Positions 43,166 through 51,612 of a DNA stretch of 64,000 nucleotides are shown one piece after another. Location: NCBI RefSeq assembly GCF_018388445.1, contig NZ_CP074405.1, forward strand, positions 1,302,001 to 1,366,000. Reading direction: 5' to 3'. The number at the start of each line of letters is the position of its first letter. The stretch's first letter is position 1. The DNA comes from Cellulomonas wangleii. Lineage in GTDB: Bacteria > Actinomycetota > Actinomycetes > Actinomycetales > Cellulomonadaceae. A model generated the notes under the pieces. It had not been told where the DNA came from. It saw only the letters and a program-made list of their open reading frames with translations, and searched no databases. The translations under genes were made by a program, and so were the position numbers.

Positions 43166-44677
43166 GTGTCCGCCAGCAGCCCTGTGCGCGTCCGCTTCTG
43201 CCCGTCCCCGACGGGTACGCCCCATGTCGGTCTGATCCGCACCGCGCTGTTCAACTGGGCCTTCGCGCGCCACGTCGGCGGCACGTTCGTCTTCCGCATC
43301 GAGGACACCGACCCCGCGCGCGACTCGCAGGAGTCGTACCTGCAGCTGCTCGACGCGCTGCGCTGGCTCGGCCTGGACTGGGACGAGGGCGTCGAGGTCG
43401 GCGGCCCCCACGAGCCGTACCGGCAGTCGCAGCGCATGGACCTGTACCGCGACGTCGTCGCGCGCCTGGTCGCCGGCGGCTACGCCTACGAGTCCTTCTC
43501 GACGCCGGAGGAGGTCGAGGCGCGGCACCGTGCTGCCGGCCGGGACCCGAAGCTCGGGTACGACGGCTTCGACCGCGACCTGACCGACGAGCAGAAGGCC
43601 GCCTACCGCGCCGAGGGTCGCGAGGCCGTCCTGCGCATGCGGATGCCCGACGAGGACGTGACGTTCACCGACCTCGTGCGCGGTGAGATCACGTTCAAGG
43701 CCGGGTCCGTGCCGGACTACGTCATCGTGCGCGGCAACGGCCACCCCCTGTACACGCTGGTCAACCCGGTGGACGACGCCCTCATGGGCATCACCCACGT
43801 GCTGCGCGGCGAGGACCTGCTGTCGTCGACCCCGCGCCAGGTGGTGCTCTACCGCGCGCTGCTGGACCTGGGCGTCGCGACCGTCGTGCCGCAGTTCGGC
43901 CACATGCCGTACGTCATGGGCGAGGGCAACAAGAAGCTCTCGAAGCGCGACCCCGAGTCCAACCTGTTCCTGCACCGCGAGCGTGGCTTCGTCCCCGAGG
44001 GCCTGCTCAACTACCTCGCGCTGCTCGGATGGTCCATCGCGCCCGACCGGGACGTGTTCTCGATCGAGGAGATGGTCGCGGCGTTCGACATCGCCGACGT
44101 CAACCCGAACCCCGCCCGGTTCGACCTGAAGAAGGCCGAGGCGATCAACGGCGCGCACGTGCGCATGCTGGCGCCCGAGGACTTCCGGGACCGCCTCGTG
44201 CCGTACCTGCACCACGCGGGCCTGGTGCCGGCGGACTCCTACGCGGACCTCTCGGCCGAGCACCGCGCATTGCTCGACGCGGGCGCGCCGCTGGTGCAGG
44301 AGCGCATGACGCTGCTGGGCGAGGCCGTGGGCATGCTCGGCTTCCTGTTCGTCGCCGACGACGCCCTCGAGGTCGCGGAGGACGCGCGCACCGCGCTGCG
44401 CCCCGAGTCGGCCGACGTGCTGGACCGTGCCGCGCAGGTGCTCGGCGAGATCCCCGCCGAGGGCTTCACGACCGACGCCACGCAGACGGCGCTCGCGGCC
44501 GCGCTCGTGTCCCCGGCGGAGGAGGGCGGCCTGGGCATCAAGCCGCGGTTCGCGTACACGCCGCTGCGCGTGGCGCTGACCGGGCGGCGCGTCTCGCCGC
44601 CGCTGTTCGAGTCGATGGAGATCCTCGGCAAGGACGCGACGCTGGCGCGGGTCGCCGCCCTGCGCGCGACCCTGTGA
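43166..44677 (+). CDS. gltX: glutamate--tRNA ligase
   Basis: A 503-residue class I aminoacyl-tRNA synthetase that charges tRNA(Glu). The HIGH-type motif is [18 protein letters not shown] near residue 13, and the KMSKS-type motif is [11 protein letters not shown]. The Glu-binding IEDTDPARD segment is also present. The C-terminal anticodon-binding domain is intact ([32 protein letters not shown]). GTG at 43166 follows GAGG and is the only start that keeps the normal N-terminus. Its stop overlaps the HAD gene start (GTGA). Length matches non-discriminating bacterial GluRS, but discrimination cannot be judged. Confidence 0.97.
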   Translation: MSASSPVRVRFCPSPTGTPHVGLIRTALFNWAFARHVGGTFVFRIEDTDPARDSQESYLQLLDALRWLGLDWDEGVEVGGPHEPYRQSQRMDLYRDVVARLVAGGYAYESFSTPEEVEARHRAAGRDPKLGYDGFDRDLTDEQKAAYRAEGREAVLRMRMPDEDVTFTDLVRGEITFKAGSVPDYVIVRGNGHPLYTLVNPVDDALMGITHVLRGEDLLSSTPRQVVLYRALLDLGVATVVPQFGHMPYVMGEGNKKLSKRDPESNLFLHRERGFVPEGLLNYLALLGWSIAPDRDVFSIEEMVAAFDIADVNPNPARFDLKKAEAINGAHVRMLAPEDFRDRLVPYLHHAGLVPADSYADLSAEHRALLDAGAPLVQERMTLLGEAVGMLGFLFVADDALEVAEDARTALRPESADVLDRAAQVLGEIPAEGFTTDATQTALAAALVSPAEEGGLGIKPRFAYTPLRVALTGRRVSPPLFESMEILGKDATLARVAALRATL

Positions 44678-45396
44678 GAGCCGTCGACGGCGTCCTGTTC
44701 GACATCGACGACACGCTCGTCGAGACGCGCGCGGCGTTCCGTGTCGCGCTCGCCACGGTGCTGGCGCGGTACGCGCCGGGCGTCGACGTCGACAGGGCGC
44801 TGGCACTGTGGCGCGCCGACGCCGGGCAGCACTACCGCGCCTACACGCGGGGCGAGCTGACGTTCCACGAGCAGCGCCGGACGCGCGCGAACGAGCTGCA
44901 CGCCACGCTCGGCGGGCCGGCGCTCGACGAGGCGGGCTACCGGGACTGGTCCGCGCTGTTCGACGAGGCGTTCGCGTCCGCCTGGTCCGCGCACGCCGAC
45001 GCGGACCCCGTGCTGGCGCGGCTGCTCGACGCGGGCATCCGCATCGGCGCGCTGAGCAACGCCCGCCAGGACCTGCAGACCACCAAGCTCGCCCGCGCGG
45101 GCCTGGGGGAGCGGCTCGAGGTGCTGGTCGGGGTCGACACCCTGGGATTCGGCAAGCCGGACCCGCGCGTCTTCCTCGAGGCGTGCCGCCGCCTGGGCAC
45201 CGCGCCCGCGCGCACGGCGTACGTCGGCGACGAGCTGGACGTGGACGCGGTCGCGTCCCGCCAGGCCGGGCTGGTCGGCGTGTGGCTGGACCGGCCCGGG
45301 CCGCGACGCGTGCCCGTCACCGAGGCCGAGGTCACGCAGGCCGAGGTGATCGTCATCCGCTCGCTCGACGAGCTGCCCGCGGCGCTGGGAGTCTGA
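44674..45396 (+). CDS. HAD superfamily hydrolase
   Basis: A 240-residue phosphatase-like protein of the haloacid dehalogenase superfamily. Motif [14 protein letters not shown] supplies the nucleophile Asp and the acid/base Asp; motif II is in [10 protein letters not shown] (Ser/Asn), motif III the Lys in [10 protein letters not shown], and motif IV is [17 protein letters not shown]. The cap is the helical type inserted after motif I. GTG overlaps the gltX stop, so it is translationally coupled to gltX, a frequent arrangement in actinobacteria. The substrate is unknown; a small phosphorylated metabolite is likely. Confidence 0.88.
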   Translation: MRAVDGVLFDIDDTLVETRAAFRVALATVLARYAPGVDVDRALALWRADAGQHYRAYTRGELTFHEQRRTRANELHATLGGPALDEAGYRDWSALFDEAFASAWSAHADADPVLARLLDAGIRIGALSNARQDLQTTKLARAGLGERLEVLVGVDTLGFGKPDPRVFLEACRRLGTAPARTAYVGDELDVDAVASRQAGLVGVWLDRPGPRRVPVTEAEVTQAEVIVIRSLDELPAALGV

Positions 45397-45403
45397 CCCG
45401 CCG

Positions 45404-46147
45404 TCAGAGCCGGCGGGCCGTGTACACGCGCGTGACGTAGGGGACGGCGATCCGGTCGCGACCGGCCGTCGCGGGGTGGGTCGCGACGAGCTCGCGCACC
45501 CGCCCCAGCAGGGCCGCACGCTCGTCGGGGGGCAGGACCAGCGCGTAGGAGCGGGTGCCGGCCAGCCGCACCAGGTCCTCGGGCGCCACGACGTGGTCCC
45601 ACCGCACGTCGGTGCGCAGGACGTCCGTGAACGCGGGGCCGGGCGTCGGGTACGTGCCGCGTGCCAGCTGCGGCCCGGCGGCCTCGTGCAGCAGCGCGCC
45701 GTACGCGCCCACCCACGGCACGTCCTCGTCGCGGTCGTTCCAGACGATGCCGAGCGTCCCGCCCGGGCGCAGCACGCGGGAGACCTCGGCGGCGGCCGCC
45801 GGCTCGTCGAACCAGTGCCAGGCCTGCGCGACCGTGACGGCGTCGACGGACGCGTCGGGCAGCGGGACCGACTCCGCGGTGCCGTCGTGCACCTCGACCT
45901 GCGGCAGCCGGGCCACGAGCTCGCGGCGCATGCCGTCGGCCGGCTCGACGGCGACGACGTGCAGGCCACGCGCGACGAGCGCGGCGGTCAGCTTGCCCGT
46001 GCCGGCGGCCAGGTCCAGGACGTCGTGCGCGTCCGGGGGGACCAGCAGGTCGACGGCCGCGTCGGGGTAGCCGGGGCGCACCGCGGCGTACTCGTCGGCG
46101 TTCTGCGTGAACGCCGCGGCGTGCTCGGCATGACGGTCTGGGTCCAC
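45404..46147 (-). CDS. class I SAM-dependent methyltransferase
   Basis: A 247-residue methyltransferase. The SAM-binding glycine motif is VLDLAAGTGKLTAALVARG, followed by VVAVEPADGMRREL and the motif DAVTVAQAWHWFDEPAAAAEVSRVLRPGG, in which QAWHWF is typical of the Methyltransf_11 group related to trans-aconitate and ubiquinone-type enzymes. GTG at 46147 has GGAG 6 nt upstream; an ATG two codons earlier is too close to that site. Convergent with the HAD gene, 7 nt between stops. It lies 25 nt downstream of hisN, probably in one transcript. Substrate unknown. Confidence 0.86.
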   Translation of the reverse strand: MDPDRHAEHAAAFTQNADEYAAVRPGYPDAAVDLLVPPDAHDVLDLAAGTGKLTAALVARGLHVVAVEPADGMRRELVARLPQVEVHDGTAESVPLPDASVDAVTVAQAWHWFDEPAAAAEVSRVLRPGGTLGIVWNDRDEDVPWVGAYGALLHEAAGPQLARGTYPTPGPAFTDVLRTDVRWDHVVAPEDLVRLAGTRSYALVLPPDERAALLGRVRELVATHPATAGRDRIAVPYVTRVYTARRL

Positions 46148-46172
46148 GGTCATCTCCGGGCGGACGTGCTGG

Positions 46173-46952
46173 TCAGACGGACAGGATGTCGAGCACCTCG
46201 TCGTGCAGGCGCCCGTTGGTGACCACGGCGCTGCCGCCGTGCGGGCCGTCGACGCCCGCGAGCGACGTGAAGCGCCCACCGGCCTCGGTGACGACGGGCA
46301 CGAGGGCCGCCATGTCGTACAGCTCGAGCTCGGGCTCCGCCGCGACGTCCACGGCGCCCTCGGCGACGAGCACGTACGACCAGAAGTCGCCGTAGGCCCG
46401 CGTGCGCCACACCCGGCGCTGCAGGTCCATGAACTGGTCGAACCGGCCGTGCTGCTCCCACTCGGCCAGGTCGGAGTACGACAGCGACGCGTCCTCGAGG
46501 CGCTCGACGCCCGAGACCCGCAGCCGCGTCGCGGCCGAGAGCGACCGGCCCGTCCACGCGCCGGTGCCCTTGGCGGCCCACCAGCGCCGGCCGAGGGCGG
46601 GGGCGGACACGACGCCGAGCACGACCTCGTCACCGTCCATCAGCGCCAGGAGGGTGGCCCACACGGGCACGCCGCGGACGAAGTTCTTGGTGCCGTCGAT
46701 CGGGTCCACGACCCAGCGGCGCGGGCCGTGCCCGGTGTCGGAGCGCTCCTCGCCGTGCACGGCGTCGCGCGGACGGGCCCGGGACAGCTGCGAGCGCACC
46801 AGGTCCTCGGCCGCGCGGTCCGCGTCGGACACGGGCGTGAGGTCCGGCTTGGTCTCGACCTGCAGGTCCTGGGCCTTGAACCGCGACATCGTCAGCGAGT
46901 CGACCTGGTCGGCGACCACGTGCGCCAGCCGGAGGTCGTCGTCGTAGGCCAT
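46173..46952 (-). CDS. hisN: histidinol-phosphatase, inositol monophosphatase family
   Basis: A 259-residue Mg2+-dependent phosphatase that removes phosphate from histidinol phosphate in histidine synthesis. Metal-site motifs are GEERSD (motif with Glu), WVVDPIDGTKNFVRGVPVW (Asp-Pro-Ile-Asp-Gly-Thr), and a C-terminal ELYDMAALVPVVTEAGG with the third Asp. The Ser-Asp-Ala-Asp run near residue 42 is also typical. The ATG has GAGGAG upstream. It forms part of the aroA-rsgA-hisN order common in actinobacteria, though about 100 nt separate it from rsgA. Inositol monophosphatase activity is an alternative within the family, but this context favours HisN. Confidence 0.87.
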   Translation of the reverse strand: MAYDDDLRLAHVVADQVDSLTMSRFKAQDLQVETKPDLTPVSDADRAAEDLVRSQLSRARPRDAVHGEERSDTGHGPRRWVVDPIDGTKNFVRGVPVWATLLALMDGDEVVLGVVSAPALGRRWWAAKGTGAWTGRSLSAATRLRVSGVERLEDASLSYSDLAEWEQHGRFDQFMDLQRRVWRTRAYGDFWSYVLVAEGAVDVAAEPELELYDMAALVPVVTEAGGRFTSLAGVDGPHGGSAVVTNGRLHDEVLDILSV

Positions 46953-47051
46953 CAGGGCTCCTCGTCACACGTGCGGGTGTCGCGCGCGGTCCCCGCCACG
47001 CCGTCGTCGGCGGGCGGCCCGCGCCGTCAACCTACCGAACGTGACGCCCGG

Positions 47052-48140
47052 TCACGGGACGCGCGCGCCGTCACCCTCCGGCTCGGGGTCCTCGACACCC
47101 AGACGGCTCACCAGCAGCCGGCGGAACGAGTCGAGCCGCGCGGCGCGTGCCGCGCGGGTGACGTCGTCGGGTGCGTCCGCCACCCAGTCGTCGAGCGTGC
47201 AGTCCGGCGAGCCGGCCAGGTGCGTGCAACCGCGCGGGCACTCCCGCGCGACGTCGTCGAGGTCGGGGAACGCACCGAGCAGGTGCGCGGGGTCGACGTG
47301 CGCGAGCCCGAAGGACCGGACGCCCGGCGTGTCGATGACCCACGTCGGGGCTCCCGTGCCCGGCACCTCGAGCGCGACCGCCGACGTCGACGTGTGCCGC
47401 CCGCGGCCCGTGACGTCGTTGACCACGCCGACGGCGCGGTGCGCGTCGGGCACGAGCGCGTTGACGAGCGTGGACTTGCCGACGCCCGAGTGCCCGACCA
47501 GGACCGACACCTCACCGGACAGGATCCGGCGCAGCTCGTCCAGCCCCTCGATGGTCCGCTCGCCCGTCACCGGGTCCACGCCGCTGCGCGTCACCACGAC
47601 GTCCACGCCGATCGGCGCGTACATGGCCGTCAGCTCCGCCGGGTCCGCGAGGTCCGCCTTCGTCAGGGCGAGGAGCACCTCCATGCCCGCGTCGTACGCC
47701 GCGGCCACGCAGCGGTCGATCATGCGGGTGCGCGGCTCCGGGTCGGCCAGCGCGGTGACGACGACCAGCCGGTCGGCGTTGGCGACGATCACGCGCTCCA
47801 CGGGGTCGGTGTCGTCGGCGGTGCGGCGCAGCACCGTGCGGCGCTCGCCGATCCGCACGATGCGCGCCAACGAGCCCTCGGCGCCGGACGTGTCCCCGAC
47901 GACGTCGACCCGGTCGCCCGGGACGACGCGGTCGCGCCCCAGCTCACGGGCCTTCATGGCCAGGATCCGGGTCTCGTCCGGCCCGCCGGGGTCGACCAGC
48001 ACCGTGTACCGCCCTCGGTCGACGGCGACGACCATCGCCGTGCGGGCGTCGGCGTGCTCGGGGCGCTGCTTGGTGCGGGGCCGCGAGCCTCGACCGGGAC
48101 GGATCCGCACGTCCCGCTCGTCGTAGCGCCGCGTGGGCAT
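47052..48140 (-). CDS. rsgA: ribosome small subunit-dependent GTPase A
   Basis: A 362-residue circularly permuted GTPase that helps mature the 30S subunit. The N-terminal OB fold is followed by the permuted G motifs in the order G4 (TKAD), G1 (GHSGVGKSTLVNAL), G2 region, G3 (DTPG). The C-terminal zinc-binding motif is CPRGCTHLAGSPDC. The first ~35 residues are basic. ATG at 48140 overlaps the aroA stop (TGATG), so translation is coupled to aroA. The Lys in GVGKS and the Asp in DTPG are present, so the GTPase should be active. Confidence 0.95.
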   Translation of the reverse strand: MPTRRYDERDVRIRPGRGSRPRTKQRPEHADARTAMVVAVDRGRYTVLVDPGGPDETRILAMKARELGRDRVVPGDRVDVVGDTSGAEGSLARIVRIGERRTVLRRTADDTDPVERVIVANADRLVVVTALADPEPRTRMIDRCVAAAYDAGMEVLLALTKADLADPAELTAMYAPIGVDVVVTRSGVDPVTGERTIEGLDELRRILSGEVSVLVGHSGVGKSTLVNALVPDAHRAVGVVNDVTGRGRHTSTSAVALEVPGTGAPTWVIDTPGVRSFGLAHVDPAHLLGAFPDLDDVARECPRGCTHLAGSPDCTLDDWVADAPDDVTRAARAARLDSFRRLLVSRLGVEDPEPEGDGARVP

Positions 48141-49477
48141 CAGGCCGTCGGCCCGGCCGTCAGGCCGTCGCGCACGACGCGCCCGCCGTGCGCCGACGCG
48201 GCCAGCATCCCGCTCCACAGGTCGACGAACCCGGGCAGGGTCTTCGCGGTGGTGGCGACGTCCTCGACCTCCACGCCGCGCACCCGCAGGCCGACGAGGG
48301 CACCGGCGGTGGCCATGCGGTGGTCGGCGTACGTGCGCCACACCCCGCCGTGCAGCGGGCGGGGGGTGATGACCAGGCCGTCGGAGGTCTGCTCCGCCTG
48401 ACCGCCGAGGCGCGTGATCTCCGCGGCGAGTGCCGCGAGCCGGTCGGACTCGTGGCCGCGCAGGTGCGCGATGCCGCGCAGGCGGGTGGGGGAGTCGCCG
48501 AGGGCGGCCAGCGCCGCGATCGTGGGGGCGAGCTCGCCCGCGGCGCGCAGGTCCAGGTCGACTCCGTGCACGGCTCCGGTGCCGCTGACCGTGAGCACGT
48601 CGCCGTCGAGCGACGTCGATGCGCCCATGCGCGTGAGGATGCCCGGCAGCAGCCCGCCGGGCTGCGTGGTGCGCGCAGGCCAGCCGGGCACGCTCACGGA
48701 GCCGCCGGCCACCATCGCGGCGCACAGGAAGGGTGCGGCGTTGGACAGGTCAGGCTCGACCTGGACGTCACGGCCGGCGACGGGACCCGCCTCGACGTGC
48801 CAGATGTCCGGCCGGGAGTCGTCCACCACGACGCCGGCGGCGCGCAGCACGGCCACGGTCATCTCGATGTGGGGCAGGCTCGGCAGCGTCGGCCCGGTGT
48901 GCCGGACGGTGAGCCCCTGGTCGAACCGGGCGGCGGCGAGCAGCAGACCGGACACGAACTGGCTGGAGCCCGAGGCGTCGACGTCGACGTGCCCGCCGCG
49001 CACGGCACCGCGGCCGTGCACGGTGAACGGCAGGCGGCCGGGCTCGCCCTCCTCGTCCACGCGCACGTCGAGCGCGCGCAGTGCCTGCAGCAGGGGGCCC
49101 ATGGGCCGCGCGAGGGCCTCGGGATCACCCGTGAAGCGGACCGGGCCGTCGGCGAGCGCCGCGACGGCGGGCAGGAACCGCATCACCGTGCCGGCCAGCC
49201 CGCAGTCGATCGTCACGTGCCCGCGCAACGGCGCCGGGGTCACCTGCACGGCGTCCCCACCCAGGTCCACCTGCACGCCGAGGGCCTCGAGCGCGCCGGC
49301 CATGAGCCGGGTGTCGCGGGAGACGAGCAGCGAGCGCAGCGTGCTCGGGCCGCCCGCGAGGGCCGCCAGGACGAGGTAGCGGTTGCTCAGCGACTTGGAG
49401 CCCGGCACCGCGACCGTCGCGTCGAGCGCCCCGTCGGCGACGGGGGCGGTCCACAGGTCGGCGTGCTGTCTCGTCAT
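48140..49477 (-). CDS. aroA: 3-phosphoshikimate 1-carboxyvinyltransferase (EPSP synthase)
   Basis: A 445-residue shikimate-pathway enzyme that joins phosphoenolpyruvate to shikimate 3-phosphate. The substrate-binding start is [17 protein letters not shown]; also visible are the [18 protein letters not shown] segment (class-determining Gly and Thr), the [15 protein letters not shown] stretch, and the C-terminal [22 protein letters not shown] lies exactly 6 nt before the ATG at 49477, a leaderless promoter. The gene heads the aroA-rsgA unit. Class I versus class II cannot be settled by eye, so sensitivity to inhibitors is not predicted. Confidence 0.95.
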   Translation of the reverse strand: MTRQHADLWTAPVADGALDATVAVPGSKSLSNRYLVLAALAGGPSTLRSLLVSRDTRLMAGALEALGVQVDLGGDAVQVTPAPLRGHVTIDCGLAGTVMRFLPAVAALADGPVRFTGDPEALARPMGPLLQALRALDVRVDEEGEPGRLPFTVHGRGAVRGGHVDVDASGSSQFVSGLLLAAARFDQGLTVRHTGPTLPSLPHIEMTVAVLRAAGVVVDDSRPDIWHVEAGPVAGRDVQVEPDLSNAAPFLCAAMVAGGSVSVPGWPARTTQPGGLLPGILTRMGASTSLDGDVLTVSGTGAVHGVDLDLRAAGELAPTIAALAALGDSPTRLRGIAHLRGHESDRLAALAAEITRLGGQAEQTSDGLVITPRPLHGGVWRTYADHRMATAGALVGLRVRGVEVEDVATTAKTLPGFVDLWSGMLAASAHGGRVVRDGLTAGPTA

Positions 49478-49511
49478 ACGGCCAGGCTAGCGGCGTCGCC
49501 GGACGGTCACG

Positions 49512-50063
49512 TCAGCCGTCCACGTGCTTCGCGGCCTCGGCGGCGCGGGCCGCCTTCACGGCGGCGCGGTCCACCATGGCGTGCTGCACGCGCCACGAGA
49601 CCCCCGGTCGACCCTCGAGGTCCACGCCCGCGAGGACGGCGCCGCCCGTGAACGACAGAGCCCGCACCAGGCGCTCCGTGCGCGCCTTCTTCTCGGCGGG
49701 CGTCAGCGCGCCCCGGCGTGACAGGGGCAGGTTGACGAGCACCAGCGGCACCGTGAGGCCGGCCAGCGCGAGCGCGGCCGTGCGCGGTGCGCGGCCCACC
49801 GCGAGCATCGTGCCCGCGACGAGCATCGCGGCACCGTGCGCCTGCGCGAGCATGGCGAGCTGCTTGTCGCTGACGTCGCCGTCCAGCGCCTTGCCGACCG
49901 GGGCGGGTGCCGAGGCACGGGCGGTGCCCGGCACGCGGCTCCGCAGCCCGTCGAGGCCGTCGCGCATCACCTGCGCGTGGCCGGCGGGTTGGCGCAGCGC
50001 GTCGAGCCCTTGGCTGACGAACCACGACGCGAACAGGGGGCGGGCGATGCGACGCAGCAGCAC
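49512..50063 (-). CDS. DoxX-like membrane protein
   Basis: A 183-residue protein with three to four hydrophobic helices (ARPLFASWFVSQGLDAL at the start, QAHGAAMLVAGTMLAVG, ALALAGLTVPLVLVNLP, LSFTGGAVLAGVDL near the end) and an Ala/Lys-rich tail. The N-terminal RIARPLFASWFVSQGLDALRQP and overall spacing match the DoxX family of actinobacteria, which are linked to redox stress but mostly uncharacterised. GTG at 50063 has GGAGG 6 nt upstream. Lies between aroA and the sigR promoter region, which may be meaningful because sigR controls thiol-oxidative stress, but no shared promoter is seen. Confidence 0.82.
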   Translation of the reverse strand: MLLRRIARPLFASWFVSQGLDALRQPAGHAQVMRDGLDGLRSRVPGTARASAPAPVGKALDGDVSDKQLAMLAQAHGAAMLVAGTMLAVGRAPRTAALALAGLTVPLVLVNLPLSRRGALTPAEKKARTERLVRALSFTGGAVLAGVDLEGRPGVSWRVQHAMVDRAAVKAARAAEAAKHVDG

Positions 50064-50146
50064 GGGTTCCTCCAGGAAGACGTCACCGCGGGTGGACGGT
50101 GCGTCCCACGCTAGTGTCGTCCGCCCTCGACGGCGCGCCCACCGCC

Positions 50147-50174
50147 GGGAATGCGTGCAGGTGTCCGCCGTGTT
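50147..50174 (+). promoter_or_regulatory. candidate SigR-type promoter (autoregulation)
   Basis: GGGAAT (50147-50152) is followed 19 nt later by GTT (50172-50174). The streptomycete SigR consensus is GGAAT, then about 18 nt, then GTT, so this fits within one base. Ten nt downstream lies the ATG at 50184, which opens an extended sigR reading frame. A housekeeping-type box TAGGCT (50346-50351) lies shortly before the shorter start at 50361. Confidence 0.65.
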
Positions 50175-50183
50175 GGAGCGGTC

Positions 50184-50360
50184 ATGAGCTGTGCCCTCGC
50201 GAGCCCTCCGGCGCCCCCGGCCGCACCCGTGCCTGTCGACGTCACCGGCGCGGCGACCGTCGTGCACCCGCTGCGGCCCGGACCGGCGTACGGCGTCGCC
50301 CCCTGGGGCGTGCCCCCGCGCGGGGGTGGTGGTGCCCGCGGCGCACTAGGCTCGGTGGTG
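50184..50360 (+). other. in-frame 59-codon N-terminal extension of sigR
   Basis: An ATG at 50184 (MSCALASPP...) is in frame with sigR with no stop in between and would add 59 residues. The extension is Pro/Ala/Gly-rich with no conserved domain. In Streptomyces coelicolor a longer SigR form made from the stress-induced promoter has a similar extension and is unstable. The same design appears here; the ribosome site for this start (GTTGGAGC, 50172-50179) is plausible. Whether this form is made is unproven. Confidence 0.55.
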
Positions 50361-51014
50361 ATGAGCGAGCACCCCGAGGGAGTCGACGACGGCGAGGGCA
50401 CGACCCGTGCCCCTGCGGGTGAGGACGACGCCGCCCGCAGCGAGCGGTTCGAGGCCGAGGCGCTGGTCTACCTCGACCAGCTGTACGGCGCGGCGCTGCG
50501 GATGACGCGCAACCCCGCCGACGCCGAGGACCTGGTGCAGGAGGCGTTCACCAAGGCGTTCGCCGCCTTCCACCAGTACCGCCCGGGCACGAACCTCAAG
50601 GCGTGGCTGTACCGGATCCTCACCAACACGTACATCAACACGTACCGCAAGAAGCAGCGCGAGCCGCAGCAGTCCCGGTCGGAGGAGATCGAGGACTGGC
50701 AGCTGGCGCGGGCGGAGTCGCACACGTCGCGCGGGCTGCGCTCGGCCGAGGCCGAGGCGCTGGACCACCTGCCGGACTCCGACGTCAAGGACGCCCTGCA
50801 GCAGATCCCCGAGGACTTCCGCATCGCGGTGTACCTCGCGGACGTCGAGGGCTTCGCCTACAAGGAGATCGCCGAGATCATGGGCACACCGATCGGGACG
50901 GTGATGTCCCGCCTGCACCGGGGTCGTGCCCAGCTGCGCGAGCTGCTGGCCGACTACGCCCGCGGCCGCGGCCTGGCGGGGGCGGCGCCGAGCACGCCGG
51001 ACGGTGCCCGGTGA
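50361..51014 (+). CDS. sigR: ECF sigma factor SigR/SigH (thiol-oxidative stress)
   Basis: A 217-residue ECF sigma factor. Region 2 runs from [27 protein letters not shown] to [20 protein letters not shown] and includes the -10 recognition helix; region 4 is [46 protein letters not shown]. The [16 protein letters not shown] stretch is the signature of the SigR/SigH group. ATG at 50361 is the start of the short form. Its stop overlaps the anti-sigma gene (GTGA). It should direct genes for thioredoxin and related thiol repair, and itself via the upstream promoter. Confidence 0.95.
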   Translation: MSEHPEGVDDGEGTTRAPAGEDDAARSERFEAEALVYLDQLYGAALRMTRNPADAEDLVQEAFTKAFAAFHQYRPGTNLKAWLYRILTNTYINTYRKKQREPQQSRSEEIEDWQLARAESHTSRGLRSAEAEALDHLPDSDVKDALQQIPEDFRIAVYLADVEGFAYKEIAEIMGTPIGTVMSRLHRGRAQLRELLADYARGRGLAGAAPSTPDGAR

Positions 51015-51328
51015 GCGCGCGTGAGGACGAGCCCGTCGTGGCCGACACGTCGGCCGGCCCGCCCGTGACCGACGCCTGCGGCTGCGACGAGGCGGTCGAG
51101 CGGCTGTGGGAGTACGTCGACTCCGAGCTGGGTGCGCTGGACCACGACCGCGTCGAGGCGCACCTGCACGAGTGCAGGGACTGCCTCGAGGAGGAGCAGA
51201 TCGAGCTCGTCATGAAGCAGCTCGTGCGGCGCTGCTGCCAGGAGGAGGCCCCGGCGACGCTGCGCCTGCGGATCCGCGAGCAGCTCACGGTCCTGCGGCT
51301 GCGTCCCGCGACTGACACCGAGGTCTGA
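51011..51328 (+). CDS. rsrA: zinc-containing anti-sigma factor RsrA type
   Basis: A 105-residue anti-sigma factor of the ZAS family. The zinc motif HLHECRDC (His-x3-Cys-x2-Cys) is near residue 53; further cysteines (DACGCDE and RRCCQEE) match the redox-switch Cys set of RsrA. Oxidation would form disulphides, release zinc and free SigR. GTG overlaps the sigR stop, so it is coupled. The first 20 residues are longer than in the streptomycete protein. It is followed at once by a strong terminator shared with the bL37 gene. Confidence 0.93.
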   Translation: MSAREDEPVVADTSAGPPVTDACGCDEAVERLWEYVDSELGALDHDRVEAHLHECRDCLEEEQIELVMKQLVRRCCQEEAPATLRLRIREQLTVLRLRPATDTEV

Positions 51329-51342
51329 GACCCCACGACACG

Positions 51343-51378
51343 GCGACGGGCCCGGAGCGGTTGCTCCGGGCCCGTCGC
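51343..51378. terminator. bidirectional terminator between rsrA and bL37
   Basis: A perfect 16-bp stem (51343-51358 with 51363-51378) closes a GGTT loop between the convergent rsrA and the small bL37 gene at 51399-51473. Confidence 0.85.
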
Positions 51379-51398
51379 GACGTCACGGCGTCGAACGC

Positions 51399-51473
51399 TC
51401 AGGCGTTGGGACGCTTGCCGTGGTTGGCGGCGTTCCCCTTGCGGGAGCGACGCTTGCGGCCACGCTTGCTCAT
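51399..51473 (-). CDS. small ribosomal protein bL37-type
   Basis: A 24-residue, strongly basic peptide: it begins MSKRGRKRRSRKG and ends ANHGKRPNA. Start and end match the actinobacterial bL37 protein found in the mycobacterial large ribosomal subunit. An ATG with GAGGAG-type purines upstream is present (GAGGAGAACCACG before the start). It lies on the minus strand just after rsrA, a position also seen in mycobacteria next to sigH. Easily missed by gene callers because of its size. Confidence 0.85.
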   Translation of the reverse strand: MSKRGRKRRSRKGNAANHGKRPNA

Positions 51474-51612
51474 CGTGGTTCTCCTCGGGTCGCGGCGCGC
51501 GCGCACGACGCACGCACGCAGGGATGTCGTCCCATGGTCCCACACCCGCGGGGTGGTGCGCGCCGCCGTGCGGGTGCTCAAGTGCGGGGGCAGCGCGCCC
51601 GATATCCCAGAC

